Shown here: positions 11,657 to 23,152 of the stretch, piece by piece
How the letters are laid out: the number at the start of each line of letters is the position of its first letter
How positions within the stretch are numbered: the first letter of the stretch is position 1
From: Tillus elongatus
Lineage: Eukaryota > Arthropoda > Insecta > Coleoptera > Cleridae
NCBI GenBank assembly: GCA_964006375.1
Contig: OZ023264.1
Coordinates: 178,505,131 to 178,569,130, forward strand
Direction: 5' to 3'
DNA: 64,000 nt
Notes under the pieces: generated by a model
Told to the model about the DNA's origin: nothing
The model's input: only the letters and a program-made list of their open reading frames with translations
Databases searched by the model: none
Made by a program: the position numbers and the translations under genes

Positions 11657-11904
11657 GAGAATCTATCAACTCAGTTTGCTAATTTAAAACAACGCAGTTA
11701 TCGTCGTGTATGTGCCTATTTACTTCCAAAGCTTCCAAAAAGACAAGTCTTGCGCTAGTTATTTATAGGTGCAGAAATATATTGCTTGTATCTAGCATTA
11801 AAACTTCTAAAAGTTTGACCGATGTAGAGTGCATTACAATGTGTACGTAACTATAAAACGATATATACCAGACACAAAGTCAAAAAATAATGTTTTTTTT
11901 AAGT

Positions 11905-12240
11905 TCAACAACACACCACGAGGGCTTACAGCCTAAATACTATCGTACCGTGGGTGTCACTGCTTTGGATATGTCTAGAGCGACAATCTGGGATTCACCG
12001 TGTAGTTCCATAGACTTGTTCCAAGAATCGGTTGGATTAGACTTGTTTTTCAAGAAATTTTAGTAATTCGGTGTTTATATGCTTTTCCATCACTTTAGAG
12101 ATGACTGAAAGGAAAGAAATAGGCCTGTAGTTGCTAGGAAGCGCTTTCGATCCTTTCTTGGGGACGGGTTGTACTCGAGCAGTTTTCCAGTTACTAGGGA
12201 ATATGCCTCTATTGTAAGATGTCTGAAACAAAGTTGGCAT
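11905..12240 (-). mobile_element. LINE family A, internally deleted fragment (copy b)
   Basis: Three non-contiguous pieces of the family A reverse-transcriptase region lie in one orientation: FQTSYNRGIFPSNWKTARVQ to FLEK (12240-12050), the segment around HGESQIVALD (about 12025-11960) and the 3' tail (about 11958-11905). The missing pieces between them are deletions. Confidence 0.75.
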
Positions 12241-13421
12241 TCCTCACTATTCTCATTGAGGGAGTAAATCTCTTCCATAGCCTTTATAATGTAATCTGCC
12301 TCGGGGCGTACACGTACACGTTTCCGGCGATAGCAGTGCCGGCTCGTCGGAGTAGGCATTGTAAGTACTATATTTAATTTAGTAAGTTATTATTGTTACA
12401 TATTATTAGAAATGCCATATTGTACCGCCCTAACGTGGTTTTTCACAAAACGCTCTATTTTAGCGCCTATAACTCGGGAACCATTAGGAATAAGAGAAAA
12501 ATTTATATAATCATTTCTGTAGAAAATTTGATAGGTCTAAATTATGTATATAATCAACTTTTGCCTCCGACCAACGGTTTTCGGGATATTAACGAAAAAC
12601 CAAAGAAAGTGCCCTATTTTTGATAATTGCCGCTAGAGCTCGCCTCATATTCATGAGGACTTTCGGTATATTCATTCTTACGTACCTTTTAAATAAGTAT
12701 GCAAAGTTTCAAAACTTTCGGATTTTTCAGGAGGTTAAACATTGTTTTGACTGGACTAGTTGCACGTATTTTGTAAATCGCCGACGCATTAGTCTAATAC
12801 ATGATATAATGACTTAGAAGAGATATGATATTGCGCATATGCCCCGCCCCCTCCTATGACGTCACGTGGTGAGTAACGTCATAGAAGTCCAACTACACAC
12901 TTACAACAAAGTCATTCGCAAACAAAAAGTTTCTATACGTCAGTTCAATGCGGTTGAAGTTACGCCTATATTGTCTTTTTCAGATAATAAAGATCGCAGC
13001 ACTAAATTTAATCGTTTTGATTTTTATTGCTTCCAACTGTATGCCCTTAAATATTAGTAAAATACGTAATTTGTTAAGAGGTTGTGATGAAACGTTAAAC
13101 CCCACTGCACGACAGCATATTATTGTTGCATTGGACTCACCACTTGACGCCATGCGCGTGACTGTTCTAAAAATAGGTAGTCTGAATATCATATCTCTCG
13201 TTATTTGTATCATGAGTCTAATACGCCGGGACTTTATGAATGTGCGACTTCATCACCCGAGTTGTTCCGAGCGGCTAATGAGTCGGCGAATTCCGAAAAT
13301 GCTGCCGGCACACATTAACTCACTCGGAAGGACAACCGCGAACTCGAGACCAGAATATATTTGACTAGACTTTAATGTGGACTGTTGTTGTGCGATAAAA
13401 ATACTTGTTCTTTTTTTTCAG
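12241..13421. other. Intron sequence without recognised gene; cAMP-response-type palindrome cluster
   Basis: Most of GR-A intron 1. Open frames here are short and I recognise no domain. Around 12855-12890 sit TGACGTCA, an overlapping CACGTG, and a further inverted ACGTCA-type site (AACGTCAT). These match CREB/ATF and E-box consensus sites but may be a transposon's non-coding end. Confidence 0.4.
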
Positions 13422-14158
13422 TGACATCTTTCATACTTCTGTATGCCTACATAATCATTTCTGACGAATGGAAAGGTTATGGTCTCTCAAAGAGAATCTA
13501 CAGCCATCTTGAAGGATGCAAGATACTGTCCTTGGCAATGATAGTTCTACTGCAACTCTACAATCAAGAACATCTATTGAATGCGGGATACAAGATAGCA
13601 TCTTGCGATAAGCAAATAAAACTGTTAGGGGGAAAACCAAACTACAGACGCTTTAATTATATAATTTACATTTTTTACACTTACGCACTAGTTATGTTTG
13701 CTACAACATCTTATTATTTTATAAAACCATCATCAAATTCGTCAACTTTTCAGATTATTTTAAATTGTGCCACATCCGGCCTTCAGATGTTCATAACCAC
13801 AACATATATTTCATTATTACATTTTTTTTCAGCAGTGTTATGCGAAAAATACAACTTTATCATGTATCAATTGCAGCTGGTTAGAGACAACAAACAAAAC
13901 AAAATGTCTTTGTCTCCAGTAAACACATTGGTAACAATTTCAAAAATATACGAAAACGTTTACCACAGCGCGAACAGTATTAACGCAGTATTGTCAGTTC
14001 CTGTTTTCTTTAATGTCATGCTGAATTTTTTAACAATAATAGTCTTTCTTCCGATTGTTAACAAAGGAGAAGCTACAACACTGGATACTATTGTGTTTCT
14101 CAAATCCATAGGGGAAATTATTTCCACACTTTTACCACCAATGGCGCTCGAAAACAAG
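13422..14158 (+). CDS. Gustatory receptor GR-A, exon 2 (main membrane region)
   Basis: The acceptor is TTTTTTTTCAG (AG at 13420-13421); donor GTAGGT follows AACAAG at 14158. It encodes residues 47-291, with hydrophobic segments near TSFILLYAYIII, CKILSLAMIVLLQL, YIIYIFYTYALVMF, MFITTTYISLLHFF and VFFNVMLNFLTIIVFLPIV. The layout of many membrane spans with short loops, followed by a conserved C terminus coded by small exons, is typical of insect gustatory receptors. Phases 1 in and 0 out match the neighbouring exons. Confidence 0.82.
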
Positions 14159-14399
14159 GTAGGTATTTATTAAACGGTTTCCCTTATAAACAAGAATGAT
14201 GATGGCTCCTCCTTGTACAAAAGATTCCGGAAATAAAATACCCCTCCATTCGGATCGCCGGGAGAGGGGTGTGCAGGGGGCGCCAGCATCAAGACTTAAC
14301 ATATCCTTCTCGAACATATGTGGCATAAATTCTAACCTGAACTCCGTCCACCATTTCCTCTAGGCTAATAGGCCCAAACTCCTCTTCCCCACCAAAACC

Positions 14400-17160
14400 C
14401 AAATCAGTGCCAAAACAGCCACTAATCACCTTAATTTCTCAGGGTATGAGCTCCTTACTTCCTTTAGATTGCATGGAGGCGTGTGCGCATACGTCCGTAG
14501 CAATCTACCCTGCACCAGACTCCCCAATTTAGAAGCTGGAAGAAAAGACATACTTTGGGTGAAAGGGCTGCAACTAAATTCATCTGTTGAATTTACCGGT
14601 CACCTTCTGACAACTTTGTCCAGCTCTTCGACGACCTTTCTGGAAAAAAAAACGGTCTGATTTCTGAATATCCTTCCTCCGAGGTCACTAATCTTGGCGA
14701 CTTCAATGTCCATAATAAGGAATGGCTGGGATCATCAAAAACCGATCCACAAGGGAGAGCAGCGGAGGCCTTTGCAGTCAGCAATTCTTTAGCCAAAATG
14801 GTTCAGCAACCTACTTACTTTCCTCGCATCCCAACACACAGCTCAAATCCCTTGGATCTCCTTCTTACTACAAAACCTGAATGCTATAAGACATCAGTCA
14901 CTGCCCCTCTTGGTCGCTCAGACCACGGCATGGTCACTGCTTCCTATGCAATGCAACCCGAGGTCACACAGTCATCACACCCATGTATCGTTTGGCAATA
15001 CAACTCCGCAAACTGGAACGAAATGCGGAATTGCTTTTCCTTATTTCCATGGGCGTCTGTCTGCTTCTCTCATCCTGACCCCTCTGATATCTCACAAAAC
15101 GTCACCGAAATTATCCAAGCTGACATGGAATTATTTATTCCACGTACACAGAAAACCTCTTCAGCCACTCAAAAGTCCTGGTTCTCTAAATCCTGTGACA
15201 CATCAAGCCCAGACTTGAAAAGGTCAAAGCTCACAAAATGCTTCTACACAATCCCAGTCAAGAAAACCGTCAAGCATTTAACGACGCAAGAAACCGCTAT
15301 GTCCGCATTCTTTCTGAGGCTAATAACCACAAAACAAAGTTCTCTTAAGCTCAAACGGCGGCAAACCCTTCGGGACTCTTGCTAAATCTACTGGGAATAA
15401 TTTCTGTAAGAGCACGTTCCCACCTCTTGTCTCAGGGGATGAAGTTGTTTATACCGTCCCGGGCAAGGCTGGACTTTTTGCTTCGTTGTTCGCCGGCAAT
15501 TCTACTCTCGACCCACCTCCAAATGTTCAACCACCAATGTCGCGCATAAAATGACGGATATCATTTTCAAAACTAAAAGGGTACGAAAGATGCTCTCTTC
15601 TCTTAATACCAGCAAAGCCTCTGGCCTTGACGAGATCCCAGCAATTGTTCTCGAAAAATGCGCACCAGAACTTGCTCCAGTCCTGACTCGTCTGTTTCAG
15701 ACATCTTACAATAGAGGCATATTCCCTAGTAACTGAAAAACTGCTCAACTACAACCCGTCCCCAAGAAAGAATCCAAAGCGCTTCCTAGCAACTACAGGC
15801 CTATTTCTCTCCTTTCAGTCGTCTCTAAAGTGATGGAAAAGTATATAAACACCGAATTACTAATTTTTTTTGAAAAGCACAGTCTAATCCACGACATGCA
15901 GTATGGATCCCGTCAGCGCAGATCAACTGCCGACCTCCTTTCCTTTGTCACCCATTTTCGGAACAAGTCTATGGAATTACACGGTGAATCCCAGATTGTC
16001 GCTCTAGACATATCCAAAGCATTCGACCAGGTCTGGCACGCAGCGCTGCTTAATAAACTTCCGGCCTGTGGCCTATCACCAAAACTCTGTACCTGGACAG
16101 CAAATTTCCTATCCAACCGGAGCATTTCTGTTGTGGATGGCCATTCCTATAAACTGTATCCAATTAATGCAGGAGTCCCTCAAGGTTCAGCTTTAGCCCC
16201 TACTTTGTTTCTTCTCCACATCAATGACCTCGTCTCTAGCACATCCAACCCAGTTCATAGTTACGCGGACGACAGCACCCTCCACTCAAATATACAATAT
16301 TCTAAGCCTCTCTTTTTAGCCCAATTAGATGAGGATCGCAGACTCATGGAGGGTTCTGTCTCCGTGGATCTCCAAAACAAATTAGACTGGGGAAGTAGAA
16401 ATCTTGTACAATTCAACCCCACCAAATCTCAGTCTTGCTTTCTATCTCATAAGAGATACACCAGCCCTAGACCCATCACAATGAACAACCAAGTTATTCA
16501 GAGTAATGACTCCTTTTCACTTGTTGGCATTTCCGTGGATCGAAATCTCAATTGGCACCAACATATCACATCAATTGCAGAAGCGGCTGCTAAGAAATTA
16601 GGTTTCCTCTTCCGGACTCGCAAATACTTTTCACCAGCTAATCTCTATACCTTATATATCTCACAAATATGGCCAAACCTCGAATACCGCTCCCACATCT
16701 GGGGTGCTGCTGCCGCTTCTACACTCGATATCCTGGACTCCATTGAGAAGAGAGCTATACGTCTCATCGGTGACGCTACCCTGACTCAAAGACTGCCATC
16801 CCTTGCCCACCGACGTGCCGTTGGTGACCTCTCTCTCTTTTTTTATAGATATTTGCACGGGCACTGCTCAGAGGAGCATCCTTCTAGTTTCTCCACCTGC
16901 TGCTCCCAACATATCTATCAGGGGAACAGAGCGAATGCACCTTTTTACTGTCCAGGTACCAGACATAAAACATCTTGTTATGCCCGCTCTTTTGTCCCGA
17001 GAACTTCCAAGTTGTGGAATTCCTTGCCGGCACATGTTTTTCCTTCTCCTCCAAATATTCAAGTCCATAATAAACAAGTTGGCTCTTTCCTCCTTGTCGA
17101 CACCCACGGTACGGTAGTATTTAGGCTATAAGCCTTCGTGGTGTGGCGTTGAAATAAAAA
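14400..17160 (+). pseudogene. LINE family A, longest copy (copy c): endonuclease and reverse transcriptase
   Basis: The APE-type endonuclease remnant spans about 14430-14960 (HGGVCAYVRSN, GDFNVHNKEW, then GRSDHG, the catalytic SDH box). A linker follows, then the reverse transcriptase at 15560-16740: GLDEIPAIVLEKC, ALDISKAFDQVWH, AGVPQGSALAPTLF, the catalytic SYADDST near 16262. The C-terminal region runs to a stop at 17131, with an A-rich tail. Frameshifts occur in the endonuclease and at about 15380, and a stop replaces Trp in the segment at 15735. It is Jockey/CR1-like, inserted in intron 2 of GR-A in the same orientation. The 430-codon reverse transcriptase segment from 15830 is itself open, so this is the least decayed copy of six. 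Confidence 0.85.
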
Positions 17161-17415
17161 TTTAAAAATCGCCTTGTGTTTGCATTAATTTACACAATAC
17201 TGTATATGTATCTCTGACAACTTTTGAAATGAAAATATAATGAGTATACCCATCTCCGTAAATTTCTTTTTACATTTTGGCTAACACAATTTTACTCATA
17301 GGATTAAATATAATTCTATATCCATTTCTTCCAACAATCTAATTCACTACCATAACGTACTTGCTGCTCCAAGACTTTTATTTTATACTTGTTATAAATG
17401 TTTGTTTCATTTTAG

Positions 17416-17484
17416 GCACAGCAGATCAAAATAATACTAGTGGACAATCAAACATTTCGTGCGTACACATCACTATCCAACGCG
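17416..17484 (+). CDS. Gustatory receptor GR-A, exon 3
   Basis: Acceptor TTCATTTTAG, donor GTACGT, 23 codons, phase 0 at both ends. It encodes AQQIKIILVDNQTFRAYTSL and more, the intracellular helix before the last two exons. It corresponds to the 22-codon exon 3 of GR-B at 47904-47969. Confidence 0.75.
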
Positions 17485-18203
17485 GTACGTATATCAAGGA
17501 TCTATATTATGTAACCCATTTCTCCTTACCTATACATAGTTACACAGTGGCGGCTGGTGATAAGCGGCACAGGGGCAAGTGCCCAGCCCAAATTTCAATA
17601 GAGAAAATACATTATTATTTTCTTTTCATTTACTATAAATGACTGTTACGATGTTACAATAATATCAATTAATTATATACGACAAACTATCCATATTCTA
17701 ATTATTATTGACTCAGCATCGCGCCACCGTACTCAAGACTTCGACTTTGCATCCGGACACCGTGGTCGCATTACGCTTGCTTGCGCCTTTGAATATGAAT
17801 ATACATTCAAAGGCGTGGGCACACAATTATTCAGCCCTCGTTTGTCATCGGGCTTGCAGACCGAACACGGCGAGGATGTCGTTAAATTCGATTGTAAAAT
17901 CAGCTCAAAGGTCACACATGTTGAGTGGCCGTTTTAAGTGTTGTTTAGTTTCTTCGCTGATAAGTGTGTTTTTACTGTTTTTGATTGTAAAACGTTTCAA
18001 AATGAATTCGGTGGACTTTTTATTGACTAATAAATATACATAACGTACGAGATCCGAACGGAAAATAAACGATTAGAAAGGCCGATACCCGACTTGATTA
18101 TTTCCAAAGCAGACGTAGGAAAATCTCGAAGTTTTTCACGAAAATTTAATAGTAGTGTCTACGATAGATTTAAGTGGTTATGCGGGTGTCCTAAAAGAAA
18201 AAA

Positions 18204-18521
18204 CTCGGGACGCAGCAAGTGCGTTATGGTAGTGAATTTTCTTAAATATGTTTTTATTGCAAATATGTCTGTTTTCTTTTTATTTAAGAAAGCAGGCATC
18301 AATTTTGGTTACCAGTATAACCTATATAGTAAAAACAATGTGCCATATTTCATAAAAATAACTTTATTGTGTGTAAATGTACAAAAAGTTCCAAAAGTAA
18401 ACTTAAAGTGTTCCCACAAAAACTCGTTTCTTGGTCAACCTTATAGGTTAATAGCAAATTGGGCTATTCAAATATGAAGCATTTGATCAAAATTCGCTAC
18501 CATAACGCACTTGCTGCATCC
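18204..18521 (+). repeat. MITE of about 318 bp with inverted ends GGGACGCAGCAAGTGCG
   Basis: The left end reads GGGACGCAGCAAGTGCGTTA; the right end is its inverse (TAACGCACTTGCTGC near 18498-18516). There is no coding capacity. Similar elements or single ends occur at 707, 17350, 23425, 32382, 32700, 39094/42316 and 44059-44370. Confidence 0.75.
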
Positions 18522-19149
18522 AGAATTTCTTTTATTACAAACATGCATTATATTTCGATGGAAAATGCAAAAATGCAATAACATAAGGCGTGTTTGATTT
18601 AAAAAAATAAGAAAATTTGTATCACCAACGACTTATGGGCCAGCCTATGATTGTAGAAATATTTTTTTAATATGTAGCTCAAGACACCCTATAATTAATA
18701 TATAAAAAAAATTCATATCTTGTATAATAACGGATATATTGAGCTTTATTGATTTTTTACGAAAATTCGACAAAAATTATATACCATTAAACGATAAACT
18801 CTATAGCTAAGACTACTGCCAAGCATCAGAGAAAGTGTCTATTTTAAATGAATTTTCTGGAAATATTTTAGTAAAATGAAGGACAATGACGGTTGAAACT
18901 AAGACTTCAGGGTTTGTAAAACATTCTTCTTGAGATATTTTCTTTCCATAGTCCGTACTAGATTCAAGTTCTTTGCCTAAATGTTGCCAATTTTTGACGT
19001 TTTAAATCGCAACTTTGACATTTTGAGGAAAATCCTAATAAATTTTTATTTAAATGCCTATAACTTTTTTGTCTTTTGATCTACAGAGCTAAATTTTGGT
19101 AGGTAGCCTACGTATAATGATATAAACCCGCGTACCATTTTTGCCCTTA

Positions 19150-19577
<428 letters not shown>

Positions 19578-19886
19578 GGTTTGTTTCATTTGTTTAGCGA
19601 TGGATGGCAACCGAAGTGGAAGGTGTTAGCGCTTTCGTCAATTTTACAAGGGAAAATAACCTCAACGAAGCATTTTCCGAAATTTATAAACTATGTAATA
19701 TTGTGACCACTTCAGAAAGCGAAAGGTGCCTTTCTACTTAAAAACGCGTTAAGACATTTTTAAGAGGTACCATCAGCTAAGACAGACTTACAGCATTGGC
19801 CATGTTGTCCATCGAGAAAAAATGGTGAAACAAATCCGGGACTTTAATGAAAAAGTGATTAACATTTTTGTGAACAATAAGGATAG

Positions 19887-19970
19887 ACGAATGCACAATA
19901 AGCCAAAGGCTGAGGTGCTATCGGGGCGGTAAAGACGCGGACGAGCCCTGGGGGAGAAAAAAAAGGATAG
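19887..19970 (+). mobile_element. Short A-tailed retro-insertion in hAT copy 1
   Basis: Compared with hAT copy 2 (27320-27360), about 76 bp plus an 8-bp duplication are extra. The insert ends in eight A residues and is flanked by AAGGATAG on both sides (19879-19886 and 19963-19970), as expected for a retroposed RNA. The source RNA is not recognised. Confidence 0.5.
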
Positions 19971-20012
19971 GCGAGCTGATTTCCTCTACAAGTAACGGTA
20001 AGATACCTATAT

Positions 20013-20340
20013 CACATTTACATTTGTTCAAATCGCATTTGCAAAATGCTATATCGAATAACTTCGAAGCATCTTCTTTGAAGCATGTTATTTTTGTCTG
20101 CATGGTTACAGTATTCTTCCTGGATTTTATGTTCTTCTGGACTTTTTTATAGCGTTCATGAAACTGTTTCACTTTATCCTGGATGCGATTTCTAGATACA
20201 GTAGGAATTGAAGCACTGTGCGAAATTTCTTCAATTTTCGTAACAACATTCTTGAGAATCTCGGAAACACCTGGGTCTTTTCCAGCATATTGTTGCGTTT
20301 TCTCCGGGTTATGGATAAGGGAGACTTTAAATTTTAACAA
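20013..20340 (-). pseudogene. Fragment of an unclassified Lys/Cys-rich coding sequence
   Basis: An open minus-strand frame from 20340 encodes VSRNRIQDKVKQFHERYKKV, then KLFDIAFCKCDLNKCKCD, after which it runs into the antisense of the hAT end at about 20012. The phrase LFDIAxCKC-x-CxC resembles a multicopy insect protein family with a CxC...CxC metal-binding-like cluster. I know of such sequences only as repeated, TE-associated proteins and cannot name a function. Only about 110 codons remain. Confidence 0.5.
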
Positions 20341-20479
20341 AACAACTTTATTTACTCACTAAATATGAATACAATAAAACTTCTAGAATGACTCTCTCAC
20401 AAAACACTTCGTTTATCTGGGCTTACAATCACTAATCTGCACACAAGTCACTACACTGGAACTACAGTCACCCATCTTG

Positions 20480-20880
20480 AGAACAGCTTTCTCATACCCA
20501 AGTGATCATGCAAAATCGAAACCACTGAGCGATGTGATATGCCTATGGCTTCCACAATCTCCCGCACTTTCTATCTCGATCGGTCAACACCATATCGTGA
20601 ATTTTTTTCAATTGTTTCGGGTGAAGCGACCTCAACTGGGCCTCCAGAACGTTCGGCGTCATTTGTTTTTGTGCGGCCGCAACGAAATTCAGTAAACCAC
20701 TTTTTTTACCATGGAAATTGATGGTGCAGAGTCCCCATAGTATTTATCAAGCTTAGCCTTGGTTTGACTGATGTTTTTTTGCGCAAAAAATAATGTTTGA
20801 TGAGCACACAGGGTACCCAGCAGAAACAAAAAATCAAATTCCCTGACATTTCCAGGCCCAAGTGATTTTTTCATAATACT
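20480..20880 (-). pseudogene. Mariner transposase N-terminal fragment
   Basis: Minus-strand pieces give KKWFTEFRCGRTKTNDAERSG, then a degenerate region, then VREIVEAIGISHRSVVSILH, the paired helix-turn-helix region of classical (DD34D, SETMAR-like) mariner transposases. Frameshifts separate the pieces and the catalytic part is absent. It is a different lineage from the DUF4817-type elements at 7904 and 33674. Confidence 0.75.
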
Positions 20881-20939
20881 TGTAATGAACCAAACACATC
20901 TCTGAATACTTTTTTATTTAAAAAAATAACAAAAAGTCA

Positions 20940-22149
20940 CCCTCAAAGGAACCCCTACAACCTCTCACATTCATACGACCATTCACTCCACGCTCGTTTT
21001 TCCCGAAATCTCACCCATCTCTCCATCCGACGCCCTCTCTTTCTCTGCGGTTTGTCTCAATCGCACTTCGCGTTTCCTCTTCCAGCTCTATTTCTGCGGC
21101 CCATTCATTAAATTTCCTGATTTCCTCGTTCTTGGTGTACCTAGTTAACTTGAACGGGTAGGAACCCTCAACCCTGTTCTGGTTTCTCGCAAAGTGTTCT
21201 CTTGCCGCACTACGATTTTCCATCTGGCAGTCTTCCAACACATGTCTTGCTGTCTCCTGCTCTCCGTTTCCGCACGCATATTCTCCCGTTCCAGGCCTTA
21301 GGTTAAACCTACTAAAGTAACCCTTGAAGGGCCCGTGGCCAGTCAGCAAGCTCACCGCCTTGTGACTTCAGCACTTGGGGCCCACACCCACGCTCTCTAT
21401 GTATCGATAAGTAGTCCTACCTTTTGTCTCATTGTCCCAGTGCGTCTGCCACTCTACTTCAGTGTTCTCCTTGGTACTTCTTTTGAGGATTCTACTCGTT
21501 ACCGGAGCCTCTACCCTCTCGTGACCTGGAGGATCACTTCTGGCGGCTTTTGCTCTAGCATCGGCCTTTGCGATGCCTTCTAACTGGTCGCTACCCCACC
21601 ACAGATTTATTTTTGTTCCCGCGCGCTTCACCTCTTGCATCTTCCTGTTGATTCTGTCGGCCGTTCCCTCTTTCCTCCTGGTGAGCATGTCCAGGGCAAC
21701 TCTACTATCGGAAACGATGTTGACGGTTCCACCCAGTAGAGTGGCGGCCTTTTCCACTACCGTACCCACCGCGAACAATTCCGCCATGTGCAGAGTGTGC
21801 CCGTCCTGGAGCTTTAGCCCTTTGCTTTCGATCACTGCATTGTTTTCATAGGCCACCAGGCCTATTCCAACCGCGACTCCGGCTCTGGACGCGTCTGTTT
21901 ATATCCACCGCCCTGTTGTCTTTTCCGCTCCTTCTATTATCGCCCAGGTTTTCCTCTGCTCCGCCGGGTGCGATCCTTCTCCGTACACCGGTTTTCCCTC
22001 AAAATTTGCCGCCTTCGAGTGTTCCCATCTTATATGCCGCTCCTCTGCTTCCAGCCACAAAGGTGGGCACCCCGCCAGTGCTGCGTTGGAAGTCGTTCTG
22101 TTATGTAACAGACAGTCAAAAGTCGAAACACAACTGCCGACCGTATGAA
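20940..22149 (-). pseudogene. LINE family C, RNase H and C-terminal region
   Basis: Minus-strand frames encode an RNase H domain: TDASRAGVAVGIGLVAYEN (about 21915-21845), an HMAELFAVGTVVEKA box, VNIVSDSRVALDML, and AKADARAKAA. A Cys-rich C-terminal segment follows (YACGNGEQETARHVLEDC, Cys/His knuckle, about 21275-21215). A TAA replaces a Tyr just before the first Asp, and frameshifts occur near 21360. The RNase H domain suggests an R1/LOA/I-type clade. It is markedly GC-richer than its surroundings. A hAT at 22158 interrupts its 5' side. Confidence 0.75.
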
Positions 22150-22157
22150 GTATAAAG

Positions 22158-23152
22158 TAGTGTTGGGCGATATATCGATCACCGTGATTTTATACCGGTG
22201 AGCGGAAAATCACTGGAGCTACCGGTGATCGAAGTTTAACTAACGCAGTGAGTAGCGATTGTGGACTAGCGAAGCGATCACTGGCAACCGCGCAACCGGT
22301 AACGTAATAATAAATATCAGTATTAGATCTGATACAGCTCTTGGAAATAAATATCGAATGTTAGGGTTCACCGGTTTGGCGTGTTGGCGATATATCGACT
22401 CACAGTGCTCACTGCTTAGCCCGAGATTATTTGAAAAATTATTTGTACAGACGTTAGACTTGTTCGTTCATGCTGGATGCAGTATCGAAGTGCTATGCCC
22501 GTGCCGTGTCATTTCTATTCACACTTAGTTTAGTTTTTGTTTCATCTTTCATCTCAGCGTATATCGCGGCGTTGTGCAATACATGTCTAAAAAACAAAAA
22601 TCCCGTGAAATTTGGAATCATTTTACACCCATTGACGGGGACAATTGCTATGTAACATGCAATATACGCAAGAAAAAAATTTCGTACAAAACAACGATCT
22701 CAAATTAAAAAAATATATATAATCTCAAATCACCCCACGGTCTCTACGACTACATTACATGTTCGCAAAAAAAAAAATGCAGGTAGGGGCGCAAATGATT
22801 TTCCAAATTTTGCATATTAAAAGCTAGTTGTTTTTTATTTTTATTCTTTTATAACAAATTAAACTACGCTAATTAATCTACAACAAATTATTTATTACCA
22901 ATAGGCCTTATAGTTAATTATACAGAATAGTGAGACAAACATTTAACGCATGGATATGCTATAATAATTCTGCACAAAAATACTAGAAACACCACTAGTG
23001 AAACCAATTATAACTGCTTTCAGTTATTTCCACGCTTTCTAAAATTCCCAATCACTGCGGTGATTCAAATCACTGCTAAAAATCACAGTGATTTCTAAAT
23101 CACTTTCACCGGTTTACCGGTTACTCGAAAATCACTGTATTTCCCAACACTA
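22158..23152 (+). mobile_element. hAT family C, 995 bp, with 8-bp target duplication
   Basis: The ends TAGTGTTGGG and CCCAACACTA are flanked by GTATAAAG on both sides (22150-22157, 23153-23160), the 8-bp duplication of hAT elements. Subterminal CACCGGT/ATCACTG motifs repeat many times near both ends, typical of hAT transposase binding sites. It contains only a BED-finger remnant (22583-22708), so it is non-autonomous. Confidence 0.9.
22583..22708 (+). pseudogene. BED-type zinc finger remnant inside hAT family C
   Basis: A 41-codon frame starts MSKKQKSREIWNHFTPIDGD and continues CYVTCNIRKKKISYKTTISN. This gives the aromatic W...F and CxxxC half of a BED finger, the N-terminal DNA-binding domain of hAT transposases. 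The His-containing second half (LKSHHPTVYDY) lies out of frame at about 22722. Confidence 0.65.

Noticed and set aside
12948..13364. A 138-codon open frame just upstream of GR-A exon 2
   Set aside because: No motif or membrane pattern, codon usage unlike the receptor exons, and the phase-compatible GR-A exon 1 is found at 11308 instead.
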